A DNA stretch of 64,000 nt from Mesorhabditis belari (Eukaryota > Nematoda > Chromadorea > Rhabditida > Rhabditidae), in the NCBI GenBank assembly GCA_958450365.1, contig CAUEEP010000901.1, positions 310,001 to 374,000 of the forward strand. Direction: 5' to 3'. Every line of letters starts with the position of its first letter. Positions within the stretch are counted from its first letter, which is position 1. Positions 40,072 to 51,918 of this stretch are shown here, one piece after another. The position numbers were made by a program, and so were the translations under genes. The notes under the pieces are model-generated. The model was not told the origin of the DNA. It ran no database searches and saw only the letters and a program-made list of their open reading frames with translations.

Positions 40072-40959
40072 CTTTATAAGATAATTTATAAGACGACAAC
40101 GGTATTTTGAGCGTAGCGTCGAGTTAACTGTTTTACTTATAATTCTATTTTACAACTCCTTCTCAATTTGCTTTTATTAGAGACTTCTATTAGAGATTTT
40201 TTTCGTACTTCAACACATAAGGGAGAGCTTGGATGCCTATGTCAAAGCTAATGGAGATCTGTTTGAAAGAAAATAGTTTTTATGAATTGTTATGAGACAA
40301 TAAAAGTTATTTTAAAGAAAAATCTTTGACCTTTTGAGTTGTTTTTTATACAGAGACTTTTTTTATATTTAACGGTAATTTTGGCCCACCCTGTAGAGCA
40401 CGACTATTTCTAGAAGCCAATTTTCTTTTAACACATTCGCGACAACGGTATTTTGAGCGTACAGTCGAGTCGAGTCAACTGTTTTGCTTATAATTTGGTG
40501 AACATTCAAAGATAAACTCAACTACTGTCGTCATTCGATAGCCCTGAATCTCTTTTTGGAAACTAGTAGAAAGTTACCGAGAACTTTCTACGAAATAGCT
40601 AGCAAAAGTCCTTAAAAACTTGAGTTGACACAAAAAACAATCGACAACCGTGTACGTGTACGCAAGTGTATTTAGGCAAAGAACACACAAGACGTGAAGT
40701 CGTTCCCACTCACACCGCAATCAGTCAGGACAAAACAGGTACTGGCCCTCCGAAGTTGAAGACTTGGGTGAGCAAGTATGTGAGCAAGCTAGCTTACCGT
40801 AGCTTTCTATGAAATCAATAACAAAAGTTTTTAAAAACTTGCGTTGACACCTAAAATCATCGTCATTTGTACGGCTAAATAGTTGTGAATTTGTTCAAAA
40901 AAACATTCAAAATCGTTCTTCTCAGCTAAGAAGTTTTCTAAGAGGCTTTTTTTGATATA

Positions 40960-41478
40960 TTGGGTTGGGGAGAATGAGTCGGCGCCAAACTTTAAAGGGA
41001 CTTTTTGCACACATAAAGCCTTCTTTAAACATACGTTTGGTTTCATCAAAAGGATCCACTATTTCTCTACAAAATCACTTTTGAGAGATTCCACAAAGCT
41101 TTTCTTTCGTGGAGTTTATGAACTTCCAAACGCAGCTGGTTAAAATGGCAAAGAGTCCGACTCATCATTTGAACAGTTTCTTTCACATAAACCTTCTTTG
41201 GTGTTTATATAAAAAGATAGAGCACATTGAATTACTTAAGTTGCCAAATTTGCAGGAAGATCCCACCAATGGTTTTTTCTAGATCACAGTTTGTAGTTTT
41301 TGTGAAAAAATGGCTTTTTCTTGAGCGGAGGCGCTGTTTGAATTTTCTTTTAAATGTGATTTTGTAGAGAATTAGTTAACCATTCTACTCATATCAAACG
41401 CATATTATTTGACGAAGTCGAATTGAAGTTTTAGACATTTTTTTCATTTTCGGCGCCGACTCATTCTCCCCAACCCAA
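40960..41478. mobile_element. Mariner-type MITE, family D
   Basis: 519 bp bounded by 'ttgggttggggagaatgagt' and its complement, flanked by TA on both sides (40958-40959 and 41479-41480). No transposase reading frame is present. The inner ends extend to 'cggcgcc'. Confidence 0.88.
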
Positions 41479-41887
41479 TAACTTGACATTTTCGCAGTTT
41501 CATTTCATAATATTTATTAAAAACTGAAAAAAAAAAAGTAAAGCATTCATATACATAAATACCTATAAGGTATAGTAAATAAAACCCGTGAATGAAAGAG
41601 AAATATTGAAGTGGAGAGAACCAGTTTGTGGAAAATAAGAGACGAAACAAGTCAGACAACAGAAAATTGATGAATGACAAGGAATATCACGAGTAGGGAA
41701 ATGGAAAATCGAGAATTTATAGAGAATTGAGCAACCATTTAGACTGAATCCTTTAAATAGTCGATAGAATCGATTTGGCAAGTAAAGTGAACAAATTTCA
41801 CCGTGTTTAATTCAAAAATTAAGCGTTTAGGCTTGCAAAAAATTTCATAGAATACATAGAAGTGACTAGAAAATTTGATAAAAACCC

Positions 41888-44800
41888 CTATTCCTCGTCG
41901 TCGGTGTTCTGCAAAAGACTGTCACGATCGCGTTCATGAGCCGCGACTTTTCTGTATTGATAAAGCTGCATAATAGCCAGGAAATCCAAGAATCCCCAGC
42001 CAATTGCACCCACGATCCACGGGAGATGTCTGAAACGCCATTTATTTAGTTTGAATGCATTAGAAAGCTCTTACAATCTTACAATTGTGAAAACCGTACT
42101 GCAAGTGTAACCGAAAAGCTGGGAAAATTTAAAAGAGTCGTAATCTTTTTCTCTGATTTTGTTCGATCCTACCCACAAGGGAAAGTCAACTGGATGAATT
42201 CTTGAAGTTGTTTTTTCCAACAAGAAATATATGCGCGCACAAAGAATACTAGTCTTCAACTTCTTGAACTTGAATTGATAAATGAAAACACTTCTTAAAG
42301 AAAGCAAAACGAAAATCCAGAGCCAGGGCCGAAGTCGCGAGGTCTCGCTCTGGAAACGAGAGCTCTACCACTCGGCCACGACTGCACTGACACTCGCCCG
42401 CAAGGAGGCCTTTAAGACCCAAATGAGCACATTTTCAGGGCACATTTCAGGGCATATTTTTAGAGTCCTAACAAAATTTCCTTTCAGAGTCCTTTAAACG
42501 CTTAGTAGATTATCATTTAGCAAAAACAGAATACATATTCGAAATCAGCATAAAATTCTGCGTTAAATGGTATACCGTAAATACTGTAATAGTACCCCAC
42601 CCCTCTCGTACAGTCGCGTAGTCGCAAAAGTTTTTTAGTATTTCATTTTTTCAAAGCGCCCGTACTTTCAAAAAATGTGTCTTTGGTATGAAAAAATAGC
42701 CCTGAATTTCAGCTATTTCTTGATAACTAAGCGCGCATTGTAGCATAAACCAATGTCGAGAAAAACGCGTTCAAAACTAGACTACGCAACACTCCGCATC
42801 GTCATTATGGGGGTGGGGTACTATTACAGTATTTACGGTAGGTCATATAGCAGTTGGTCGGCTCAGTCAATTGAAATTTTCTTGTTAATTTAACTGAAGT
42901 AAGAGAAACTGTGAATTGAATAGAGTCAAAATTAATTGAAAAAAGCAAAATCTGAAAGGTGACGGTAGCTTTGCAAATTTTTAGAAAACAGACTTTTTCT
43001 AGATGTCTTTAAAATTTTGCTTATATTACAGAAGAGTTGCTTTTTCTCATATCAAACCTCCAAAAGTAATGCCATCCCGTACAAGCCATCATCACCGAGA
43101 CTCCATAAGTGAAATTTGCGGCCACTGTTATGTAGAACATTGCAGGCGAGAGACCCTCACAACTTTTCCTGAAAAAAGCTTCCTGAAAAATATTGTTTCC
43201 CATTTTTTCAGCTAACCTCCTATAATTGTAGATCAATTGCGGAATTCGTCCCACACAATAAACGATTGAAGCAATGCAACCAATTATGTAACCGGCCTGC
43301 AAATCGTATTTCAACTACTTCTAGCTCTTTCGTTTTGGCTCTTTCGGCTTTCGGCCTGCTTTTACATAATGAATAGCATTGTTTTTAAATCTAAAATACT
43401 CACAAAATCCGTGTAGCTCTCGAAAATCGGCCACCAATCGGGAGCGCCGAGTCGAGGTGGATAGTTGGAAGTGGAGGGAATCGTGACCGCCTCGAGAACC
43501 CGGGAGACTGAGCGCTGAAGTTATATTTATAGCAAAATGCTTGATCCGAGAGGGATTCGAGCCCTTGACCTCTTGCACTCGGTGTGAGCGCTAGCCACGT
43601 GGCCATTGTGCACCGCGCAAGCCACGTGGATGCGGTGGCCCAAAAACCAAACATAACTTTTTTTGTTGGGTTTTTGAACCCAATAAAAACCGTTTCCAGA
43701 AAAACTTTCCGACCGTTTCCAGAAAAACTCACTCCCGCTTGAGCTCCGACAGACAGACTGACATTTCGAAATTATATATAAGTTTAATGGGAAATAGTTT
43801 GAAGTTTGTAAAGTTTGCAATGCCGTGAAATGATTTTGTTAACTCCGAGCCTAGACAAGAGTGATCCAACCGGGCTCCAGGATTGAAGGCCAGGCCAAAT
43901 CGAACCCCGGCCAGAGCCCGGGTCCATTTCTGGCTTCTACAGTAAAACCAGGCAGAGACTTGTCTTCTAACCTTCCCCTGGGTTGACCTAGCTCGACAAA
44001 TTCCCAATGAAACATCTAATTCTATTACTGCAATTGTTATTTCACATTTTGGATCAATCACTTGCTGTTACCCGGTCTAACAAATCTTCCTGGATGTAAA
44101 ATTTTAGCTTTACAGCCAGATGCATATCTTTGACTTTTAAACTCGTTCCATTTCACTCACCTCATATCGCAAAACATTCTCTCCATTCGGCATTGTTTTT
44201 CCGATCAAACAATACGATCCAAAAGCAGCGATCGCCAAACAAGAAAGCGTTGCGGTTGGGCCTAAATTCTGATTTGTTGACAGTATGTGATCCATTTTAA
44301 TTCAATGATATTCAATGATATTATATCTCACAACCTCGATGATTTGGCCTCAACTTATGGTAGACTCGAGTGTAGTAGACATATTGAGATGCGACGAGAA
44401 TGTCCTGAAAGAAAGCGGCATTTGAGGAGTTCACTAGTACTCGTTTAACTTGAAGAAATAAATTGATAGTTTTGGACTCAATAATGAAAGCATTTTGCAT
44501 CAATTTTGTACATTTTAGAGTACTAAAAGAAACGAATTCTGTACAGACTTTGACTCTAGTTTTAATTTTGTAAACCTGAACGACGTAAACGATTCCGACA
44601 GCCTGCTGGATGGCTTGTTGATTGGTGAGAATCGCGCCCACAGCATTACATGTGTCACCGAAAATCCTGAAATGGTGAGTTTACAAAACTTTACAAAATT
44701 GAGTCTTTATTTCACTTAATTTGTTCCGTATTTATTCTAATAAAAGGAATAACTAAAGATATTGAGCTTCGTAGACTGAATACCCTTAGTTTTGAGGCTT

Positions 44801-47155
44801 TAAAGCTATATAAGCATTTCCTTGAGAATCGATAATATGGAGTTCTTGATTAAAGACGTCATTGAGCAAAACAAAGTGCTACAAGAAACGTGAGAACTTG
44901 AAACTATGATTTTAAAAGTTTAAAGATATACCGTTTTTTATTCTAATAGAAGCACAGCCTCTAATAGAAGCAATAACTATAGATATTCAGCTTAGTAGAC
45001 TGAATAACCTTAGTTTTGAGTCTTTAAAGCTATATAACCATTTCCTAGAGAAAAATTGAATTCTTGGGAGTGAGACAAATGCGACCTTTTTTTTGCGCAC
45101 CCGGACATTTGCGCACCTTTTTTTCCGCACTTAGCCCTTTAGCGCACCATTTTTCGCGTTTTAAAAAAGCTCTAAAAGCTAATATTAACCAATTTCTATT
45201 CCAAGTTGTTTCCTAGGGTAATTTTAGGGTGTCGAATTCAAATTTTGGCATATCAGAGCTTGTAGAGCGAACGGAGAGTTATACAAAGAGAAAAATCAAC
45301 AATGGCTAAGTGCGGAAAAAAAGGTGCGCAAATGTCCGGGTGCGCAAAAAAAGGTAGCATTTATCCCACTCCCGAATTCTTTATCATTTCTTTTGCATAA
45401 GCATTGGCAATTTTGATAAGTTTTTCTTGCAATTAGGTAGTGAACTTGTTTGAATCAAATTAACAAATCAAATAACTTAAAATATTGGGTTGATGCATAA
45501 TTATCCGGACTTCTTTTATAAATGATTTTATTTAACAAAAAATAACATAAATAGTTAGAAAAATATGTTTAATTGATTATTCTGGAGCATATTCACCGCC
45601 TACATCAATAACTGATTGCCATTTGCTTGGAAGACGATCGATTCCACGAGCGAAGAATAAACGATCTTTGGAGGCAATCCACGCTTTAACATCGTCTATC
45701 AAGTCATCCAAATCGTTGTAGATCTTATTTGTTTGCCAATTTTTGAGCGATCGATTGACGTGGTAGTCCGTTGGGGCTTCTCCAGTTCTTTGAGATCGCG
45801 AAACGACTCTGCGGCAGACCATCCCTTTTCGAAGTGGTAGAGCATGATATGGCGAAGATGGATATGATTGTCGACACGCATTTTGTTCACTAAAGAATAA
45901 CGAATATTTAAAAAAAAAGAAATAGACAAAAAGCTTTCAAAACAAAAAAGATACAAGCACGCAAAAAGAAGTCCGGATAATTATGCATCAACCCAATAGT
46001 TATTTAAACAGCTTAAGCTTAAGCTGAAGTTAACTTATATAAAATTCTAAAACTTTAAACATTTTAATGTTTTATATTTTAATATCCAATCCTTTAGCAA
46101 AGAATCTTTCTTGCTTTTTGTTAGTTTTTTTTTTTCTTAGACGTACTGCTTAAAAATGTACTGCTTAGATGTACTGCTTAGATGTACTGCATGTACTGCT
46201 TAAAAATCATTGCTAAAGTTCATTATTGCTTAATCAGTAGCTTTCCTTGCATGTTCTTGCGTTGACTACAATAGTGACATCTCGATTAAAGTCAGCGAAT
46301 CTAACGCTATCGAGAATAATGCTTTTTTTTGAATATAATTGTTTTAAATTGGTTGTTACCTAAAGGTTTTCTTTCTACGAAATCACAAAATTTTTTTTAG
46401 TCATTAAAAATAGAAGAAATTTTGTGGAATGATTGAAAAATAGAAAGAAGCGCATGCGTTTCTTTTAGAATAAATACGGTATTCATTTTGAAAAACTTAC
46501 CAAGAAAGGAGAAAAGCCAACGAAATGCCAGCACACGATTTATTCTTATAGTTTGCTCGAAACTGTGGGATCATCGGCATCATCCATAGAACGAGTGACA
46601 CTAAACCAATCGCGAAAGCCACCAACTTCAACTCGTTGTCCACACAGTCACCGAAAATCTAGAAGAATCATTTTGCGCAAGTTTTATAAACTCAATAAAT
46701 TATAATGATCTAGCTACTTATTCTATAAACTCTTTGAAAAGAAGAATTTCTGAAGAATAGATTTTTCTTTTCAATGAGTTCATGTTTTAATAATTTGTTA
46801 GCCTCTTGCTTTCATTCTAGAATAGTTCTAGAATCAATTTTTGATTGTTATCTAAGTTAGGCCAAGAATAGGTGCAAGAATATCCGTTTCTTTGTCCCAA
46901 ATCAGAGCTAAATACAACATTTCCCCAATATTTGAACTCTTATACAGAGCTATGTCAAGGAAGATAAGCATTTAATCTTTTTGATCATGGGATCTAATGG
47001 AAAAGGGGTCTTTTTTTTGTTCTAGAGTCCTGTCTGTCCTAGTTCTAATTGTTCTAGAGTTTCATTTTCTTTTTTAAACAAACCCTATGAATCCATTGAA
47101 TTCCATGGGTGCAATTCTTGTCCTCGGAGCCGGTGAGTGGTCCGAGATCGCGCAT
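41888..47155 (-). CDS. laat-1: PQ-loop lysosomal cationic amino acid transporter (LAAT-1/PQLC2 type)
   Basis: Lysosomal membrane exporter of lysine and arginine (family role). Nine exons, all phases close, 311 aa: 47155-47084, 46658-46501, 44666-44576, 44404-44335, 44261-44161, 43514-43404, 43296-43217, 43168-43058, 42029-41888. N terminus MRDLGPLTGSEDKNCTHGIQ with a glycosylatable NCT; first PQ loop MMPMIPQFRANYKNKSCAGI followed by SLAFLLSWIFGDTCNAVGA; second PQ loop GRIPQLIYNYRRKSCEGLS and MFYITVAANFTYG; final membrane segment GAIGWGFLDFLAIMQLYQYR; acidic tail ERDRDSLLQNTDDEE resembling a dileucine lysosomal sorting signal. Two PQ motifs and seven membrane segments match the family. A mariner element sits in intron 2. 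The symbol is by similarity and orthology was not tested. Confidence 0.9.
42320..42392 (-). repeat. tRNA-like remnant
   Basis: The minus strand reads 'gcagtcgtggccgagtggta', an arm CTCGT-TTCCAGA-GCGAG, and a degenerate T arm lacking GTTCGA. Intronic and probably not functional. Confidence 0.4.
42573..42841. mobile_element. Palindromic MITE family B, complete copy
   Basis: 269 bp with inverted ends 'taccgtaaatactgtaatag' plus 'taccccac', and internal 'tagccctgaatttcagctat'. Other copies in the window are at 4256-4987, 5876-6200 and 18545-18725. Inserted in the last intron of the laat-1-like gene. Confidence 0.88.
43545..43645 (-). repeat. tRNA-like element in intron
   Basis: The minus strand has 'tggccacgtggctagcgctc' (A box region) and 'gggctcgaatccc' (B box). 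No good acceptor stem. The duplicated 'ccacgtggc' on both sides suggests rearrangement. Confidence 0.45.
45485..45996. mobile_element. Internally deleted mariner element
   Basis: 512 bp, inverted ends 'ttgggttgatgcataattat' plus 'ccggacttcttttt', TA target duplication at 45483-45484 and 45997-45998. The minus strand keeps the N terminus of a mariner transposase (LRHIMLYHFEKGWSAAESFR) fused to its C terminus (FFARGIDRLPSKWQSVIDVG, GEYAPE), so the catalytic core is deleted. Lies in an intron of the laat-1-like gene. Confidence 0.92.
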
Positions 47156-48904
47156 TACACCCCTAAAAAATATGAAAATATCGTTTAAAATTTCATTTAT
47201 AATTTTACTATCAAAATTTAGATATAAAGCTATTCGAAATTTATCGAAATCAGCTAAAAGCAGCTAAATCCGTTTCTTTGTCCCCAATCAGAGCTAAATA
47301 CAACATTTCTCCAATATTTGAACTCTTATACAGAGCTATGTCAAGGAAGATCTAATTTAGATATAAAGCTATTCGAAATTTACCAAAATCAGCTTAAAAC
47401 AGTTAAAAAAATGGCGAAAAATTGAGCTAAAAAACCTCAAGAATCAATTTGACCCGAGACACGCAAAAACAAAGCGCTTATCACCCCGATTCGAAGTGAT
47501 TTTTGGAAGAAATGAAGGCGAAGAAAAAAAAATAGTGTTCTAAGAATAGAAATCTCAATTTGCAAAACCCTCAATTTTCTTCAGTAAATTGAAATTGTGA
47601 GAAATTGTGAGAATTTTCGATAAAATTAAAATTAAAGACTTACAATTTCACCCCAACAACGCCTTTCATTCTTTTGAAGTTTATGAGGGGGAAATTTGCA
47701 CAGAAATTCACGAATTCCCCCCGAATTTTGTTGAATTTCTCCAACAGATGACTCGATAAACGAGAATTCGCAATTTTCCTTTGACAAAATCAATTTTTTG
47801 AAATCAAACTTTTTTTCGTTTTTTTTTTCTATAACTTTCAATGAATCTGTTCAAATATCTATTGACCGGGTGAAAGGGGAAAAAAAATAGCAATTCTATA
47901 GAGAAAATGCAATAAAATGAGGGTGACGAGCTTTGTGCGAAAATTTAACGCTTTTTAATAAAAGTTTAACAATGTCAGACGGATAAAAATTTGTTTAGCT
48001 GATGGGGAAAATATTTGCGCTTTTGAAAGCAAAAACATGGCTATGCCAAGCTTGTATGTCTATAGATTTCTCGTGTTTTCTTGCGAAATTGAAACTCTTG
48101 AACTTTATGGAGGGGAAATTTTGATGAATGTTTATCAAAAGTTCACCAAATTCACATTTTAGAATCATTTAGGAGTACGGTAAGAGCGCCAGATTTGCAA
48201 ATGAGTTTTATGTCAATTAACAGGGTTGCAATCTGCAGGCAAAGGTCTTTGCATACCCAAAAGATCTCGTAACTTACATTTCGACCAGCATTTTTACAGA
48301 CAAATCTAGGAAAGACTTAAAATAGAATAGATCTTCAGTGAATATCTTGATCTTTTACAGGAGAAAACTCTTGACCAAAGCGAAAATCAATTCGCGAAGG
48401 TCATTTTCAATTTACAAGAAAAAAGGGCAAAAAAAATGAAAGGATAGAGTAGAGTTCATGGAAAAACAAAAATGAACTGATCGACATGTGATTGAAAAGA
48501 AAAGATGAGAAAATTGGAAACAAAGAGAGATGGATCATCGACGTAGAATATTTCTCTCTCTTTTCTTTCTCAGCTGACACCCCAACCCAACGCCGCCGTC
48601 CTTTCTGCTTTCCCAATACACACCCCAAGACAATCGATATTCAGTCTACCTCTCTGTCCTTTTCCCGCCTCTATCCTAACTCTCTTTAGTCTTTTTCTCA
48701 GATCAATTCGATGACAAATTGTTTACAAAGTGATCTTCGAACTGAAAGAAATCAAAAACAAAGTGTACAATGTTTACTTTTCATAGATAGAACGATAAAT
48801 TCATGCTATAGATTATCGTATTTTTATATAACTTTTTATTTAAGCCCATAAAAACACTCCTAAAACAAAAAAAAACAATTTAAAGCAAAAAAAATATGTA
48901 CAAA
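47156..48904. other. Intergenic region
   Basis: No conserved gene was seen. A 'tccccaatcagagctaaata' block near 47280 repeats one at 46898. The short reading frames here lack splice support. Confidence 0.5.
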
Positions 48905-51096
48905 TCATAAAATATTAGGCACTCTTGGACGTCGAATATCAGATGTCGATTTTCGACCGCCACTTTTTGCCACCTGAAAACAAATACTGATGAAAACATT
49001 TGTTATTTCATAAAGTTACCGTATTATTTGAAGTAGAACAATCTTTATTGCACTGTTATTATAATATTTTGAAAAAAAAAAATAAACGCTACTTGATCGA
49101 GAACCCGTCCGACTAGCCGCATATCACCCTCATCAGATAAACGAAATTCACACGACTAAATTTAAACAGTTATTCCGATACTTTATAATTGAAATTTACC
49201 ATATGAAGGTCATCCCCGAAACGTTTATCGATTGTGATGAGCAACTCGACGATTAGATGAACCATGAGAACGCGAGAAGCCTCACCAGTAAGAAGTTTAT
49301 CCCAGAAACTGAAATGAGCAAATTTTAACAAAATTGGATTCATATACTACAACAGTACCAAAATACCTAAGAACAATAAGCTACTTGTAAAATTCTAAAT
49401 TAACTAATCTCTAGTAATCTATCATAAAACAAACCGTTGCAAAGCGCGTGGTGTGTGAATGATTTGCGTTCCAGCACCGAGCAACCAATGCCGAATTGGA
49501 AGTTTCCCGAAAGTCGCCCGTTCACAAAGACCCGAATTCATTTCAATTTCTTTTGCTAATCGCTCGTGTATCTGAAAAGAACATTAATGCTTTGAAACAA
49601 CATTTGTTTGACTCTTAGCAAACAATGAAACAAACAACTTTTGCAAAAGCACCCCTTGGTAAGCCTTTTCCGGCCTGCAAGGGATGTGCAGCCATGTCCG
49701 AGTGGTTAAGGAGTTTGACTCGAATCATTCCGAGCTATCTAAATGGGCTCGTAGGTAGGTTCCTGCTTTGGAAAAAACTCGGTTTCTCTTAGAAAATTTT
49801 TATCAGTCCTTTCCGCTTCCAATTTCAATTTTTGCTTGTTTTGTTATACCTCATTTAGCGTTTTGCGCATCTGGTCCTCATCTCCAAACGTTTTCGCCAT
49901 GAGCTTGAGTACTCTTCTCGACAAATGAAAAGCATCCGCCCAATTTTCTGGCTCACAAAGAATCAGCATTTGCTCGCATACCTGAATAGGGTGTTATCAT
50001 AGTTAGAAAAAGCTATGTCAAATGGTCTTTAGCTAAAATTTCAAAAAAGTTTACCGGAATATAATATGGATAGCTCTTCTTCAAGGTTCGCCTCTCATGA
50101 ATCATCCCATCCGAAAGTAAAATCATCGTCGCAAGATCAATGGCAGATGGTCTGTCCAAAGTCGAGACTAATTGTCCTGGGATATTTTCTTTTTCATTCG
50201 TCTCAACAATGGTCGAATCTGAAAAAGATCGAAATGAAAATGGTCGTAAAGTAATTATCAAAAAAGAAAGTAAACGATTAATGAAACAAACACTGACCAG
50301 AATCACTCAACTCTCCATCGACAGTGCTCCGGGTGCTGCTTGCTATGTGAAGGATCATTGGAGCTAAATTTTATAGTTCAGTTTATAATATTTTAAACGT
50401 CACCTTTCGTCAAAAGCATGCCCAAAAATTATCCGATATTTTAAGGTTAACAACAAAAACCAACCAGAATTTCCACTCGTTTGCTTACGCCGGACCTCCA
50501 AGCATTCCAATTCGCGAGTCGTTTTCAAACAGTTGAAAAGCAATTCGGCCTAAAACTTCATAATTTACCGATACGAGAAAATAGTTAGAAATCTACCGAG
50601 GTAAAAAAATACTATGCCGCTTTTATCTTCAAGCAGTATTAAAAAACAAAGAATACCTCATGTAGTCTGCTCGCTATTATCCGTTCATCATTTTCACGAT
50701 ATTCAGGCAACACTTGTAACAAGACTTTCCATATTTTACGCCTAAACCTTATGATAATCAAGATTAAATTAACGCCAAGCCTTGACGGTGGCAATAATCG
50801 AAACTTCCAAGAGAACTCGCGAAACCGTTCCAGATTGTAATCCTTGCTTGAATCGAACAACTAAAACATAAACGTGAAGACACTTTTTACAAAACACAAA
50901 GCTCTTTTTATTTTTAGTTAGTAAGTTTTAGTAGTAGGTACATGATCTATTTATATGTATATCCACTACTGTATTTGTATTGCTTTCTTTTGCTACAAAA
51001 GTTGTTGAACAGTACCTTATTCACATCTTGTTGACTTGCTTCCTGTTCAACACCGACACACATGCGCGTCACATATTGTTGGCGAAAATTGTTCAT
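48905..51096 (-). CDS. TBC1D7-like protein (TBC domain family)
   Basis: Likely relative of TBC1D7, the third subunit of the TSC complex that restrains Rheb/TORC1 (role from family). Ten exons in phase, 369 aa: 51096-51016, 50860-50657, 50549-50465, 50363-50298, 50218-50055, 49981-49850, 49571-49435, 49308-49200, 49155-49093, 48973-48905. Starts MNNFRQQYVTRMCVGVEQEA; then LERFREFSWKFRLLPPSR and KIWKVLLQVLPEYRENDER, the first TBC helices; later PIRHWLLGAG, LQRFWDKLLTGEASRVLMVH and LIVELLITIDKRF, the conserved C-terminal core. No catalytic IxxDxxR Arg finger is seen, as expected for TBC1D7. An 11-residue insert (VNLILIIIRFR) splits PSRLG from RKIWKV; it could be an unspliced remnant. An upstream in-frame ATG at 51177 would add 27 residues. 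Confidence 0.75.
49688..49765 (+). pseudogene. tRNA-Ser fragment
   Basis: 'gcagccatgtccgagtggtt' to 'gactcgaatcattccgagct' matches the insertion-bearing tRNA-Ser copies at 26617 and 33213, then breaks. It lies, with its flank ('aaaagcacccc...aagggatgtg'), inside an intron of the TBC1D7-like gene, outside the receptor cluster. Confidence 0.7.
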
Positions 51097-51918
51097 CTTT
51101 AAGAAAAATGTAAAATTCGATTGCTGATTTGTTTGTGAAAAGTCAAAACCGCCATAAGATGCAATTTGTTTAAACAAACACTTTAGTGAAATATTTATTC
51201 AATCATTTTTCGATTGAAACATAAATTTGTGTGTAAATTGAAAATAAGCAAAACGCAGCAAGTGGTAGTTGAAAGGAAAAAGATAAAGAATGATGAACAT
51301 CTACAAAAAAAAAAGGATAAGTGCATAATGGATTCGCCGTGGCTTAATTCACTTACAAAAAGGTATGCTCTGAATATGAGAGGAGATTTGTAACAAAAGT
51401 GGCGCTTAAACTTACAGCATATAGCCTATACAAAAAATACAATATAAGACAATGAGTGATCAAAAAATGGATTAGGCCCTCGACTATGATGTTTGTTGAC
51501 GAGTAACACTACGGTTATGTACAAAAGCGAATTCGAAAAAGTTCGAGGAATTGAAGCAGAGTTTGATCACGAATTTCAAACTCGAACTTTTACTTCTTCA
51601 CTAACCCGGAATTCGGTCGCTGATGAATTCGAAAAGAAAGAGTAAAAGCAATGTGAAAAACTTTCTCAGGCCTTGGGTAACACAATTTTTACGTCTTTAC
51701 ACCGGGACGGAGACTGTAGACAAAAACGAAAAATGATATAGCAGAAGAGCATAACCGATTTTGTCTTTCCAACAAAAAAAAAAAAAAAGCAACTGAGTCA
51801 CGAAGAATAACGATTTTAAAAGCCAAAGAATCATTCCTAGATTAAGAAATTAATTTGATAATATTTTTACGATCCTCAAGTTTAACAAACAATTACCAGA
51901 AGAATATGAAAGTACTAT

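Noticed and set aside
48407..48628. Minus-strand frame starting MGCVLGKQKG, reminiscent of a myristoylated N terminus
   Set aside because: There is no conserved continuation and no downstream exons on this strand before the laat-1-like gene; chance is more likely.
51097..51177. Upstream in-frame ATG of the TBC1D7-like gene (MFKQIASYGG)
   Set aside because: The family begins close to the NNFR segment; the upstream residues are probably 5' UTR, though the longer form cannot be excluded.
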